A DNA stretch of 64,000 nucleotides from contig NZ_PPPU01000012.1 in assembly GCF_006483455.1 (NCBI RefSeq), positions 162,028-226,027 on the forward strand, in the 5' to 3' direction. Each line of letters starts with the position of its first letter. The first letter of the stretch is position 1. Source of the DNA: Methylomonas koyamae (GTDB taxonomy: Bacteria > Pseudomonadota > Gammaproteobacteria > Methylococcales > Methylomonadaceae). The translations under genes and the position numbers were made by a program. A model generated the notes under the pieces. It was not told the origin of the DNA. It saw only the letters and a program-made list of their open reading frames with translations, and ran no database searches. This document shows positions 54,558-63,831 of this stretch, one piece after another.

Positions 54558-54618
54558 CTACGAGCTGGAGAAAAACGATCCCGAAGTTTGCAGGACACTT
54601 TAGTTTTTATAAAAATGT

Positions 54619-54649
54619 AACCTCGATGGAGTGTAACGAAATCGAGGTT
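54619..54649. repeat. Hairpin AACCTCGAT / ATCGAGGTT
   Basis: Perfect 9-bp stem around a 13-base loop GGAGTGTAACGAA. A fourth, weaker one (CCCGGAT...ATCCTGG) follows at 54668-54692. Confidence 0.6.
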
Positions 54650-54720
54650 TTGTTGGCTTTGGTTATCCCGGATTTCGCTGCGCTTCATCCTGGCTACTTT
54701 CTCAATCAAAGGTTGATTAC

Positions 54721-55662
54721 GTGAAAATTCCATTTTTTGATGCGTTGGCAAAAGGACAACGCCTTTTAATCGCTGGTGTTGGCGGCGGATTCGACATTGT
54801 CAGCGGTGTCCCCATTTACCTATATTTGCGCCGCCTTGGTAAGCAAGTGGCCATGGCCAATCTCTCTTTCACAGCGCTAGGTTTTTCTAAATGTGAAGAA
54901 ATTAGCCCTGGCGCTTTTTTTGTTACCAAACAAGCTGCCGATTTGCCATATTTTCCAGAAAGACACATTTTGAATTGGTTGTCGTCTCGGGGAGAAGAGC
55001 CAGCAATGTATGCTTTTTCTAATGAAATGGGTGTCTTACCGTTAAGGAGTGCGTACGCCGAAATTGTCGAGCGCCATCAAATCGATACGCTGGTGCTGGT
55101 GGACGGCGGCACCGACAGCCTGATTTTTGGGGATGAACCAGGTATAGGAACAGTTGTTGAAGACGCGTGTTCAATGATTGCCGCCAGTGGCGTTGCCGTA
55201 AAACAAAGTTTTATGGCCGTGGTCGGCTTTGGAATAGATCATTTCCACGATGTTAACCACCATGCCTGTCTTGAGAATATTGCGACCCTAATCAAAGATG
55301 ATGGCTATTTGGGTGCTTTTTCTCTAACTAAAGATATGTATGAGGGGAGGGGGTTCTTAGAATTGGTCGATTACCTCAATCAAAATATGCGCGTCCGACA
55401 TTCTATCGTTACAAATTCGGTTGCTAGCGCAATGCAAGGTGAGTTTGGAGACCATCAAGTGACCAGTAGGACCAGTGGCAGCGAGTTGTTTATAAATCCA
55501 TTAATGAGTTTGTATTGGACTTTTTCGTTACCTGCTGTGATAAGACGAATGGAGTTTGCTGCAAAAATTGAGAACAGCACTGAAATGGAAGAAGTTGCTA
55601 AATTGATCCGCTCTTTCAGGATAGGAAGTAGGATAAGGGTTCGTAAACGTATTCCATTATAA
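54721..55662 (+). CDS. DUF1152 family protein
   Basis: 313-residue soluble protein of the DUF1152 family. It starts FDALAKGQRLLIAGVGGGFD, a Gly-rich Rossmann-like nucleotide loop, and has DTLVLVDGGTDSLIFGDEPG (acidic loop), GFGIDHFHDVNHHACLENIA with clustered His/Asp and ELFINPLMSLYWTFSLPAVI near the end. Function unknown; the fold suggests a nucleotide- or metal-dependent enzyme. Start is GTG at 54721. Base composition is clearly lower in GC than its neighbours and it is framed by inverted repeats R4 and R5, so recent acquisition is likely. Confidence 0.85.
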   Translation: MKIPFFDALAKGQRLLIAGVGGGFDIVSGVPIYLYLRRLGKQVAMANLSFTALGFSKCEEISPGAFFVTKQAADLPYFPERHILNWLSSRGEEPAMYAFSNEMGVLPLRSAYAEIVERHQIDTLVLVDGGTDSLIFGDEPGIGTVVEDACSMIAASGVAVKQSFMAVVGFGIDHFHDVNHHACLENIATLIKDDGYLGAFSLTKDMYEGRGFLELVDYLNQNMRVRHSIVTNSVASAMQGEFGDHQVTSRTSGSELFINPLMSLYWTFSLPAVIRRMEFAAKIENSTEMEEVAKLIRSFRIGSRIRVRKRIPL

Positions 55663-55719
55663 AAACTCGTAGCTTTGAATCAGATTGCGGGGTTGTACGT
55701 TGATACCGCGAGGGTTTCC

Positions 55720-55969
55720 CTCCCGTATGCCGCGCCGAGCACCGGAGCTTTTGAACGGATCAGCCCGTTAGGGGCGCCGCAGGGATGCGGCGCGTTGCCG
55801 AAGGGGCAGGAAGCCCCTTTCGGCGACCCCGTTCAAAAGCGAGGAGCGCAGGGAATAAGCGGCGTCCGGGTGTCTTTTCTTTTGGATACTTTTCTTTGGA
55901 CAAGCAAAGAAAAGTATCGCGGTTGTCGGTCCGCGAACCGACATTAAAACAACCGTCGCGTTAGCGACA
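55720..55969 (-). repeat. Hairpin-chain repeat, copy R5 (inverted)
   Basis: Opposite orientation to R4, same as R3. Left to right: CTCCCGTATGCCGCGCC; long stem GCTTTTGAACGG/CCGTTCAAAAGC; GCGCCGCA/TGCGGCGC; GCCGAAGGGGC/GCCCCTTTCGGC; GATACTTTTCTTTG/CAAAGAAAAGTATC (14 bp); GTCGGT/ACCGAC; GTCGCGTTAGCGAC. Ends 9 bases from the stop of the 320-residue nif-region gene and fills the whole gap. Confidence 0.85.
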
Positions 55970-55977
55970 CATAAACA

Positions 55978-56940
55978 TCAAACGTTATACGGCGTAGAAA
56001 TCCAATCCCTCAAGACCGCCTCGTCCCGTTCCGGCAAGTAGGCGAAATCCCCGGAAATGTCCTTGTACACCGATTCGGCGCTGTGGGTGGATACCAGCTT
56101 GCCTTTCAGCATGTAGAAAAACCAGGCGAAGGGGTAGCCGGCCTGGCGGTCGAAGCGGCTCAGCACGTTGCTGAGCGAGCTGCCTTTTTTGCCGGCGAAA
56201 TCTTCCAGGTGCGGCAGGTGGTTTTTGTGGGTGTTGACGATTTCAACGTTAACGATTTGTTCGCCGAAGCGGCCGGTGTGGCGGTAAGGGCGGATGATCC
56301 AGTCCTCGCTCATCCGGTGTTTCTGGCCGGCGCTGCTGCGGTTCCAGTCGTCCATGAAGCGTTGCGCCGGATGTTCGCCGGGGTGGCGTTCGTTGATCAC
56401 TTCCATGAACAGCCTGACGTCGGTCTTGCGCCGGTAGGTGTAGCGGGAGTGGCCGAAGCCGTAGCTTTCGATGCAGAACGGCTGGATCGGGTCGATCAGC
56501 TCTTCCAGGTCGGCCGGCGGATTGGTTTCGTCGATCAGCATCCGGTCCGAGACTTCGTGGGTTTTGTCGATTTCGATCAAGGTAAAGTCTTCGGCCTTGT
56601 CGCCGGTTTGCACGACGAAATACAGGGTCTTGCCGGTCTGGCGGGTGGCGATCAACTGCAACTCGAGCGCGTGGTCGATCAGGGTTTGCAGATTCTGGCC
56701 GCACTCCAGGTAGGTGCGTTCGGCCCACTCGATGATGTCGTTGGCGATGCGGGAGCCGTTCATGTCGACCACGCCGCCCAGCTTGTACCACTCGTCGCCG
56801 GTCAGGGCCAGATGAATCGGGTAATCCGGCACCAGTGCCTGCAATTTGCTGAGCAGCAGGTCGTCGGTTTGCCCCGGAATGACTTTTTTACAGCAGTCGG
56901 TGATGTCTTGTCCGGCAAGATTGAGTTTGGCTTCAGTCAT
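55978..56940 (-). CDS. Hypothetical protein at the end of the nifHDKT block
   Basis: 320-residue soluble protein, not recognised. It starts EAKLNLAGQDITDCCKKVIP and has a helical first third (IIEWAERTYLECGQNLQTLI), a central YGFGHSRYTYRRKTDVRLFM and a C-terminal part ending EAVLRDWISTPYNV. No clear metal motif beyond a Cys pair (Cys16, Cys17). It overlaps the LRV gene by 8 bases on the same strand, so it is coupled to the nif block and probably an accessory protein. Repeat R5 lies directly downstream. Confidence 0.72.
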   Translation of the reverse strand: MTEAKLNLAGQDITDCCKKVIPGQTDDLLLSKLQALVPDYPIHLALTGDEWYKLGGVVDMNGSRIANDIIEWAERTYLECGQNLQTLIDHALELQLIATRQTGKTLYFVVQTGDKAEDFTLIEIDKTHEVSDRMLIDETNPPADLEELIDPIQPFCIESYGFGHSRYTYRRKTDVRLFMEVINERHPGEHPAQRFMDDWNRSSAGQKHRMSEDWIIRPYRHTGRFGEQIVNVEIVNTHKNHLPHLEDFAGKKGSSLSNVLSRFDRQAGYPFAWFFYMLKGKLVSTHSAESVYKDISGDFAYLPERDEAVLRDWISTPYNV

Positions 56941-57697
56941 GATCGGCTTCTGGAGTAGAGGTTGATTGTAAACGTTGCCGCACCAGTTCGCGCACGTCCG
57001 GTTCCGGGTCGTCCGCCAGCGCGACCAGTTCGGCCGGATCGGCCTTCAGCGCCGCGGTATAGCGCACTACCCAGTCGCTATCGTGCAGTAGCAGCGCCGC
57101 ATTGTCGGCCGGCATGCGTTCGGCGACGATGCGGCGCACGTCCGGCGCCGGGTCGTTGGTCATCAGGCCCAGGCTGACTTCCGGCAGGCGTTCCGCGACC
57201 CGCTTGCGCACTTGCAAATCCTCGTCCTTGATGAAGCGGAACAGCCGGCCCGGCGGCAGGCGCTTGGCGACGGTGAGGCGGACGATGTAATCCGGATCGT
57301 CCGCCAGCCGTTCCAGATTGTCGGCGTCGATCCGATCGGCCACGGTCATCCGCACTTCGCGATCCGGGTCGTCGATCAGCGCCGCCAGTTGTTGCGCGGG
57401 CAGGCGGAAGGCGACGGCGCGGCGTACCACCTCGTCCTCGTCTGCGATCAGCGGCAACAAGGCTTTCAGCGGCGAGTAACGCACGGCGATGGCGCGGCGC
57501 TCCCAGAATTTATCGCGCAGAAAATTGACTGCGTACACCGGGTTGACGCGGAAGAAGCGGTCGATTTGGCGGCCGCTTTGGGCGGCAACGCAGGTATCGC
57601 CGGGCATGCAGCGGCCCATCAGCAAGGTTTTGCCGCGGAACGGGCAAATGCTGCAATCGGCGATCGGTAGGCTGACGGGACGGTCCGCGTCGCTCAT
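56933..57697 (-). CDS. Leucine-rich-variant (LRV) repeat protein with Fe-S domain
   Basis: 254-residue protein of the LRV type known from Azotobacter vinelandii nif regions. The N-terminal 60 residues carry cysteines (DCSICPF, GRCMPGDTC) that in the relative bind a [4Fe-4S] cluster. They are followed by about seven repeats of ~24 residues such as DDPDREVRMTVADRIDADNL and KDEDLQVRKRVAERLPEVSL, forming an alpha-helical solenoid. Likely a protein-binding factor in nitrogenase biogenesis; exact role unknown. Overlaps the 320-residue gene by 8 bases. Confidence 0.88.
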   Translation of the reverse strand: MSDADRPVSLPIADCSICPFRGKTLLMGRCMPGDTCVAAQSGRQIDRFFRVNPVYAVNFLRDKFWERRAIAVRYSPLKALLPLIADEDEVVRRAVAFRLPAQQLAALIDDPDREVRMTVADRIDADNLERLADDPDYIVRLTVAKRLPPGRLFRFIKDEDLQVRKRVAERLPEVSLGLMTNDPAPDVRRIVAERMPADNAALLLHDSDWVVRYTAALKADPAELVALADDPEPDVRELVRQRLQSTSTPEADHD

Positions 57698-57706
57698 GCC
57701 GCCTCC

Positions 57707-57973
57707 CTATTCGGGAATGACTTCGGCGATGACGATGCCTGACGCGTGTTCGTAGTTACGGGTCAGACACAGGCAATGTTCGCGGCCGTCGACCAGATAC
57801 AGATTAAAGCCGCTGCCTTCCAGCAACGGTTCGTGGTTGGGAATGTCGTCTTCCATGCAATAGGTGAAGTGGATGCCCGGAAATTCGCCGCGCAATTCGG
57901 TGACTACGCTTTCGCTCAGCGTGGTGCCGTTGATGCGGTCAGCAATGGTTTGCAGTTGGTCTGGACTGATCAT
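57707..57973 (-). CDS. DUF6129-type nif-region protein
   Basis: 88-residue protein starting MISPDQLQTIADRINGTTLS with SVVTELRGEFPGIHFTYCME, then LLEGSGFNLYLVDGREHCLC and a terminal ASGIVIAEVIPE. I take it as the DUF6129 family found next to nafY and LRV genes in gammaproteobacterial nif clusters. Function unknown. The ATG at 57973 lies 2 bases after the nafY-like stop; the frame to 58039 overlaps nafY and is rejected. Confidence 0.72.
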   Translation of the reverse strand: MISPDQLQTIADRINGTTLSESVVTELRGEFPGIHFTYCMEDDIPNHEPLLEGSGFNLYLVDGREHCLCLTRNYEHASGIVIAEVIPE

Positions 57974-57975
57974 CT

Positions 57976-58668
57976 TTAAGATTCCTGTTCGAAACAAATG
58001 CGTGGTGCCGGGGCAATCCCCATCGATTTGGCCAGCCATGGCGGCGGGGTTTGGCTCAGCACGCTTTGCAGTTGGTGGATGACTTGGTTGATCGCTTCGC
58101 CTTGCTCGGTTTTAATCGGGTGCAGGCCGTACTTGATGATTTTGGCGGCGGCCGGCCCGCCGATCGAGGCCACATACAGCACGCGGCAATCGGCGATCAA
58201 TTGCCCGCGGTAGGCGTTTTTGTCGTCGTGGCGGCGTTGGGCGTCGCTATCGACGCTGCGGATATCGATCAAACGCGCTTCGCTAGCCGAAACCTGATAC
58301 ACCAGGAATTGGCGGCAAGAGCCGAAATGGCCCACGACTTGTTGCGGATCGTCGCTGCCCACGGCTACCAGGATGGAGCCGGGCAGGTCGGCCAAGCGCG
58401 GTTGCGGCGCCGGACTGGCGTGCGCTGTCGGGCTTTGCAAGAGCGTCAGCGCGGTGCGCACCGAATCGGCATCGGTTTTTACACCGAAATTGCCGAGCGC
58501 TTGATGCAATTGCGCTTCGCCGAGTTGGGCGAGCTTCGTTTCGTCAAGCACGGGGCCGGCGCAGGCGCGCAACACCGAGACGAACAATTTCGGCGAGGTA
58601 TCGGGCAGGGCGCGTGCGGCCAACCCGATCCTGAGAGCCAGTTCCCGGCTTAAGCTCGACCGGTCCAT
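57976..58668 (-). CDS. nafY: NafY/NifY-like FeMo-co binding protein
   Basis: 230-residue protein in two parts. An N-terminal helical domain (LRIGLAARALPDTSPKLFVS) resembles the sterile-alpha-like apo-dinitrogenase-binding part of NafY. A C-terminal cofactor domain carries ILVAVGSDDPQQVVGHFGSC, then RQFLVYQVS and LIADCRVLYVASIGGPAAAK. NafY holds apo-MoFe protein ready and delivers FeMo-co; His in GHFGSC is the likely ligand region. Lies 4 bases before ferredoxin in the nifHDKT transcript. Confidence 0.88.
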   Translation of the reverse strand: MDRSSLSRELALRIGLAARALPDTSPKLFVSVLRACAGPVLDETKLAQLGEAQLHQALGNFGVKTDADSVRTALTLLQSPTAHASPAPQPRLADLPGSILVAVGSDDPQQVVGHFGSCRQFLVYQVSASEARLIDIRSVDSDAQRRHDDKNAYRGQLIADCRVLYVASIGGPAAAKIIKYGLHPIKTEQGEAINQVIHQLQSVLSQTPPPWLAKSMGIAPAPRICFEQES

Positions 58669-58672
58669 CGCT

Positions 58673-58873
58673 CTACGCCGCTAGCGGCAGAATGCAATTG
58701 TCGATCGGGCAGACTTTGACGCATTGCGGTTCGTCGTAATCGCCGTTGCACTCGGTACAGGTTTTTTTGTTGATTTCAAAGACGATGGCGCCTTCCTTGA
58801 TCGAATCGGTCGGGCACACCGGCAGGCAATCGCCACAGGAAATACACTCTTCGGCTACGATGTAAAGGGACAT
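58673..58873 (-). CDS. Small 2[4Fe-4S] ferredoxin of the nifT region
   Basis: 66-residue ferredoxin: Cys10, 13, 16, 20 (CISCGDCLPVCP) and Cys39, 42, 51, 55 (CTECNGDYDEPQCVKVCP). The second motif has an 8-residue insert, the FdxN/alvin type with unusual potentials. Expected to donate electrons to nitrogenase or NifB-type reactions. It stands 4 bases after nifT and 4 bases before nafY, in the nifHDKT transcript. Confidence 0.9.
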   Translation of the reverse strand: MSLYIVAEECISCGDCLPVCPTDSIKEGAIVFEINKKTCTECNGDYDEPQCVKVCPIDNCILPLAA

Positions 58874-58877
58874 GGCT

Positions 58878-59099
58878 TTATTCCTCCGCTAAACGTTTCG
58901 CTTGTAACGTGGTCGGGATTTTCGGTGCCGGGGACAGCGGTTCGAAGTAGTATTTCGAGCCGTCGCCGAGCATAACTTCGCCGCCCCATTTGTCGGCGGT
59001 ATCGAACTCGAGGGATTCTATGGTTTCTTCCAAGTCTTTTTTGGCAATGTAGAACAACAGCTTACCGTCTTCGCGCTTTCTAAGCATGACGCTGGGCAT
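58878..59099 (-). CDS. nifT: NifT/FixU family protein
   Basis: 73-residue protein with the family pattern: MPSVMLRKREDGKLLFYIAK, KDLEETIESLEFD, KWGGEVMLGDGSKYYFEPL. It follows nifK in most nif operons; its role is unknown and loss is usually silent. Normal length. Two hairpins lie between nifK and nifT. Confidence 0.94.
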   Translation of the reverse strand: MPSVMLRKREDGKLLFYIAKKDLEETIESLEFDTADKWGGEVMLGDGSKYYFEPLSPAPKIPTTLQAKRLAEE

Positions 59100-59125
59100 G
59101 GGGATTCTCCTTTGGGATAGCGTGA

Positions 59126-59179
59126 GGCGGGCAATTGCCCGCCTGGCAGGAATGGCGGTGGGCGCCTGGCGGCGCCCAC
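59126..59179. promoter_or_regulatory. Two stable hairpins between nifK and nifT
   Basis: GGCGGGCAATTGCCCGCC (59126-59143, perfect palindrome) and GTGGGCGCC / GGCGCCCAC with a TGGC loop (59158-59179). Neither has a run of T. They lie after the nifK stop and probably protect the nifHDK mRNA 3' end or lower read-through to nifT. Confidence 0.6.
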
Positions 59180-59195
59180 CCTACGCGCTTCGATC

Positions 59196-60767
59196 TTAGC
59201 GGATCAAGTCGTAGTTGTAGTCGGTAGTGCCCATGCCTTTGGTTTCTTTGTCCAACTGCTCCAGAACCGCATTGACCAGGGTGGTCAGCACATACATGCC
59301 GCCTTCGTAACCCAGGGTGGTCATGCGGTGCAAGTGGTGGCGATCGAAGATCGGGAAACCGATGCGGATCAGCGGCACTTCGAACTCTTCACCTTTGTAG
59401 AAGGTGTCGCGTTGGATGAATTTGCCGTAGCTGTTGCCGATCATGAAGTCCGGTTTGTTGGTGAACATCAAGGAACGGAAGTGCCACAAGTCGCGACCGA
59501 TATGTACCGTGGCATTTTGGCCGTAAGGAGATTCGGCCAGGATAGCTTCGCAGGCTTTTTTCCAACGTTTGTTGGCGTGGTTAACCAGCACGTCGCTGAC
59601 TTCGGCACCGAATTCCAGCAGCATTTTGGTCATGCCCAAGGCAAAGTCGGCGTCGCCGTACAGCGCGAATTTTTTGCCGTGCAGCCAGGCGTGCGAGTCG
59701 GTGATCATGTCCACGTAACGACCGCGCTCTTTTTCCAACGATTCAGGAATGGCTTTGCCGCTCAGTTCGGAGATTTTCATCAGGAATGCGTCGGTCCATT
59801 CCAAGCCCATCGGAATGTTCAGTTTCGGTACGTCGTGATTCCAAGTGGTTTCGGCGAACTTCTTGGTTTTTTCCAATTGCCAGGGTTGCAGCAGCACGGT
59901 GGTAATCGCGTTCGGCGCATCCTTGATTTCGTCCATGGTGGTGCCGCCGGAATACATCCGGAAAGTACCGTCGGCCGGAGTATCCAATACTTCGGTCGGA
60001 TCGCTGAGCAGGGTATAGCCCACGCCCATTTCTTTCATCATCCGGTGGATGATGCGGTAGTTGCCCAAATACGTTTCGAAACCGGGTACAAAATTGATTT
60101 TACCGTTTTTGCCTGGCTCTTTGCCTTCCATGCTTTTCAGCGTGAAGTAACGCGCCATGCCTTCGAACATGTTGTCCCAGCCGGTGGTGTGGCTACCCAC
60201 GAAGCTTGGGGTGTGAGCAAACGGTACCGGGAAGTCCTGGTCGACGTGGCCTTCTTTTTTGGCGTTGTTGATAAACGCGTTCAAGTCGTCGCCGATAACT
60301 TCCGCCATACAGGTGGTCGATACCGCGATGATGTCCGGTTTGTACAAGGCTTTGGCGTTTTCCAGGCCGGCGAACATGTTTTTCTGACCGCCGAATACCG
60401 CCGCATCTTCGGTCATGGAGTCGGATACGCAAGATACCGGCTCTTTGAAGTGACGGTTGAAGTAAGTCCGGAAGTAAGCGACGCAACCTTGCGAACCGTG
60501 CACGTACGGCATGGTTTTTTCGAAGCCCAGTGCGCACAGTACCGCGCCCAGAGGTTGGCAGGCTTTAGCCGGGTTGATCGTGATCGCTTCGCGGCTGAAG
60601 TTCAGTTCTTGGTATTCCTGGGTGGTGGTCCATTGGAATACTTCGTCGATTTGATCTTGCGGATGACGTTCTTCGTACATCGCGCGCTTGTTGGCAAGAT
60701 TTTCCTTGTATTCGTCGGTACGGAATAAAGGATAACTCGGTTGGATATTGTCGACTTGTTGGCTCAT
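59196..60767 (-). CDS. nifK: Nitrogenase MoFe protein beta chain
   Basis: 523-residue beta subunit of the MoFe protein, carrying half of each P-cluster. Ligands fall at the Azotobacter positions: Cys70 (NPAKACQPLG), Cys95 (GSQGCVAYFR), Cys153 (TTCMAEVIGD) and Ser188 (HTPSFVGSH). The C terminus ends YNYDLIR. Full length. Co-transcribed with nifH and nifD from the sigma-54 promoter; 130 bases separate it from nifD. Confidence 0.98.
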   Translation of the reverse strand: MSQQVDNIQPSYPLFRTDEYKENLANKRAMYEERHPQDQIDEVFQWTTTQEYQELNFSREAITINPAKACQPLGAVLCALGFEKTMPYVHGSQGCVAYFRTYFNRHFKEPVSCVSDSMTEDAAVFGGQKNMFAGLENAKALYKPDIIAVSTTCMAEVIGDDLNAFINNAKKEGHVDQDFPVPFAHTPSFVGSHTTGWDNMFEGMARYFTLKSMEGKEPGKNGKINFVPGFETYLGNYRIIHRMMKEMGVGYTLLSDPTEVLDTPADGTFRMYSGGTTMDEIKDAPNAITTVLLQPWQLEKTKKFAETTWNHDVPKLNIPMGLEWTDAFLMKISELSGKAIPESLEKERGRYVDMITDSHAWLHGKKFALYGDADFALGMTKMLLEFGAEVSDVLVNHANKRWKKACEAILAESPYGQNATVHIGRDLWHFRSLMFTNKPDFMIGNSYGKFIQRDTFYKGEEFEVPLIRIGFPIFDRHHLHRMTTLGYEGGMYVLTTLVNAVLEQLDKETKGMGTTDYNYDLIR

Positions 60768-60866
60768 GATAATCTCCTAAACGCGCCACTAATCTGTGGT
60801 CCGGCGTTGAATGGATTGGGTCTGGAGGGTGGTTGCCGTTTCGACGTCCACCCATCGATCTGGGAA

Positions 60867-60890
60867 GGTGAACGCGATACCGCGTCCACC
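60867..60890. promoter_or_regulatory. Hairpin between nifD and nifK
   Basis: GGTGAACGCG / CGCGTCCACC around a short loop, one internal mismatch (A-C on plus, G-U in the nif mRNA). It is the third GC-rich hairpin of this transcript and lies just after the nifD stop, so it may set relative mRNA stability. Confidence 0.5.
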
Positions 60891-60897
60891 CTGCCGA

Positions 60898-62379
60898 TTA
60901 AGCAACCGCTTTTACCGCTTCGCTTTCGGATTCGGCTTTTTTCCAGGGCACCTGGATTTGTTTCCAGCAAGGGTTGTTCAGGGTCATATCCATATCGCGG
61001 GCGAAGATGGCGAAACCGTCATAGCCGTGGTATGGGCCTGAATAATCCCAAGAGTGCATTTGCCGGAATGGGATACCCATTTTTTGGAAAATGTACTTTT
61101 CCTTGATGCCGGAACCGACCAAGTCGGGTTTGACCTTTTTCACGAATTCTTCGAATTCGTAGCCGGTGACGTCGTCGTACAACAAGGTGGCATTGCCCAT
61201 TTCCTTGATGGTACGGTCGTAGTCATCGTTGTGACCGAATTCGTAACCGGTACCGACCACTTCCATACCCAAGTCTTCGTAAGCACCGATGACGTGGCGT
61301 GGACGCAAGCCGCCGATGTACAACATGACTTTTTTGCCTTGCAGACGTGGTTTGTACTTGGCGATAACCGCTTCATACTCGGCTTGGTAACGAGCGATCA
61401 CGCGTTCTGCGCCTTCTTTGATGGTGTCATCGAAGTGAGCGGCGATTTTGCGCAAGCTCTCGGCGATTTTGGTCGGGCCGAAGAAGTTGTACTCGATCCA
61501 GGGAATGCTGTACTTTTCTTCCATGTGCCGGGCGATGTAGTTCATCGAACGGTAGCAGTGGATCAGGTTCAGTTTCACTTTCGGGGTTTTTTCGATCTCG
61601 GCGATGGTACCGTCGCCGGACCATTGCGCAACGACGCGCAGACCCATTTCTTCCAACAAAGTCCGTGAAGCCCAAGCGTCACCACCGATGTTGTAGTCGC
61701 CGATTACCGCGACATCGTACGGAGTGGTCGGGAAGCTATCGTCGCCGTCGCGTTTGTCCAATACCCAGTCGCGAATCGCGTCGTTGGCGATATGGTGGCC
61801 CAGAGATTGGGATACGCCGCGGAAACCTTCGCAACGCACCGGCACCACGGTTTTACCGATGTCTTTGGCTTTGTTTTTGGATACGGCTTCGATGTCGTCG
61901 CCGATAAGACCGATCGGGCACTCGGATTGCACGGAAATACCTTTGTGCAATGGGAATAAAGCTTCGATCTCGTCGATACATTTGGCCAGTTTTTTGTCGC
62001 CGCCGAAGACGATGTCTTTCTCTTGGAAATCCGAAGTGAAGTTCATCGTACCGAAGGTGTTGACACCGGTGGTACCGACGTAATAGTTACGGCGGCCGGC
62101 GCGGGAATATTGGCCGCAGCCGACAGGACCGTGGGAAATGTGGATCATGTCCTTGATCGGACCCCAAACCACACCCTTGGAACCGGCATACGCGCAACCA
62201 CGGATGGTCATCACGCCCGGCAAGGATTTACGGTTTGAAGTAATGCATTTATTGGATTTTTCCAAGCTTTGATCGTTTACCGCCAAGTGCTTGGCGCGGT
62301 CTTTCTTGGCTTTCTCAGGATAGACTTCCAGCACTTCTGCGATCAGCGCTTCAGTCTCTTCTCTTGTCATGGCAGCCAT
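60898..62379 (-). CDS. nifD: Nitrogenase MoFe protein alpha chain
   Basis: 493-residue alpha subunit carrying FeMo-co. Residues align one-to-one with Azotobacter numbering: P-cluster ligands Cys62 (RGCAYAG), Cys88 (VGCGQYS), Cys154 ([11 protein letters not shown]); FeMo-co ligands Cys275 ([10 protein letters not shown]) and His442 ([13 protein letters not shown]). Molybdenum-type signature throughout (not VnfD or AnfD, which are shorter). Lies between nifH and nifK. Confidence 0.98.
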   Translation of the reverse strand: MAAMTREETEALIAEVLEVYPEKAKKDRAKHLAVNDQSLEKSNKCITSNRKSLPGVMTIRGCAYAGSKGVVWGPIKDMIHISHGPVGCGQYSRAGRRNYYVGTTGVNTFGTMNFTSDFQEKDIVFGGDKKLAKCIDEIEALFPLHKGISVQSECPIGLIGDDIEAVSKNKAKDIGKTVVPVRCEGFRGVSQSLGHHIANDAIRDWVLDKRDGDDSFPTTPYDVAVIGDYNIGGDAWASRTLLEEMGLRVVAQWSGDGTIAEIEKTPKVKLNLIHCYRSMNYIARHMEEKYSIPWIEYNFFGPTKIAESLRKIAAHFDDTIKEGAERVIARYQAEYEAVIAKYKPRLQGKKVMLYIGGLRPRHVIGAYEDLGMEVVGTGYEFGHNDDYDRTIKEMGNATLLYDDVTGYEFEEFVKKVKPDLVGSGIKEKYIFQKMGIPFRQMHSWDYSGPYHGYDGFAIFARDMDMTLNNPCWKQIQVPWKKAESESEAVKAVA

Positions 62380-62442
62380 GATGTTTTCCTCCTAATGTCG
62401 TGGGCAATCCCCCAACAGACAGTTTTTGGGAACAGATAGGGT

Positions 62443-62464
62443 GGCGGGCGGTCAACCGCCCGCC
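62443..62464. promoter_or_regulatory. Hairpin between nifH and nifD
   Basis: Perfect 9-bp stem GGCGGGCGG / CCGCCCGCC with a 4-base loop (TCAA on plus), no T-run. Lies 16 bases after the nifH stop. Such hairpins raise nifH mRNA stability over nifDK, giving the excess Fe protein needed. Confidence 0.65.
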
Positions 62465-62479
62465 GGTTTCTAGCTAGAC

Positions 62480-63445
<966 letters not shown>

Positions 63446-63513
63446 TTAAATGATAAAAAATTCGGATTTTCCGGTTTGGCATGGTGGGGTTGGCAACATT
63501 GTTTGTAGGGTCT

Positions 63514-63529
63514 TGTTATTTAACCAACA
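63514..63529. promoter_or_regulatory. NifA upstream activator sequence
   Basis: TGT-N10-ACA (TGT at 63514-63516, ACA at 63527-63529), the exact NifA-binding consensus, about 98 bases upstream of the -24 box, normal spacing. The AT-rich stretch between (63425-63470) would suit IHF-type bending, but no exact IHF site was found. Confidence 0.85.
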
Positions 63530-63831
63530 TAAAAAGCGGGGTTTTTGGCGGGAGAGGTCAGTCGGGATGTTTGATTGGTTGGTCGATGGTTGTTGAGAGA
63601 ATCTAAACCGTTAGGCGTCGCGGACCGTGAATTTTGAGTTTGTTAGGCTTCTCAAGCGTTAGATTTGCTGCCGGTATTGCCTCCCCCACAGTTTTTTATG
63701 CCGGTTGCCGGTCATGCAGCGCCCGTTCCAGCGTATCTAGTACAAAGCCGGATGATGGCATGGACTCCACCCCATCCCACGCGGTGTCATACTGCGCCAG
63801 AGAATTTAAACGGAGCGACGAGGAGTCCGAA
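63530..63831. other. Gap between nifH control region and IS110-type gene
   Basis: About 300 bases without a recognised gene. The right part (from about 63690) is probably the left end of the insertion element, but IS110-type elements usually lack terminal inverted repeats, so its exact limit cannot be seen. Confidence 0.5.

Noticed and set aside
53889..54724. Plus-strand frames of 124, 100 and 178 residues over the MITE-like element and R4
   Set aside because: Repeat-derived, with stop-free runs caused by high GC; no protein features.
55675..55947. 90-residue plus-strand frame over R5
   Set aside because: Contains the same repeat-derived peptide as R1-R4 and no ribosome site.
59328..60728. 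466-residue plus-strand frame
   Set aside because: Exact antisense of nifK.
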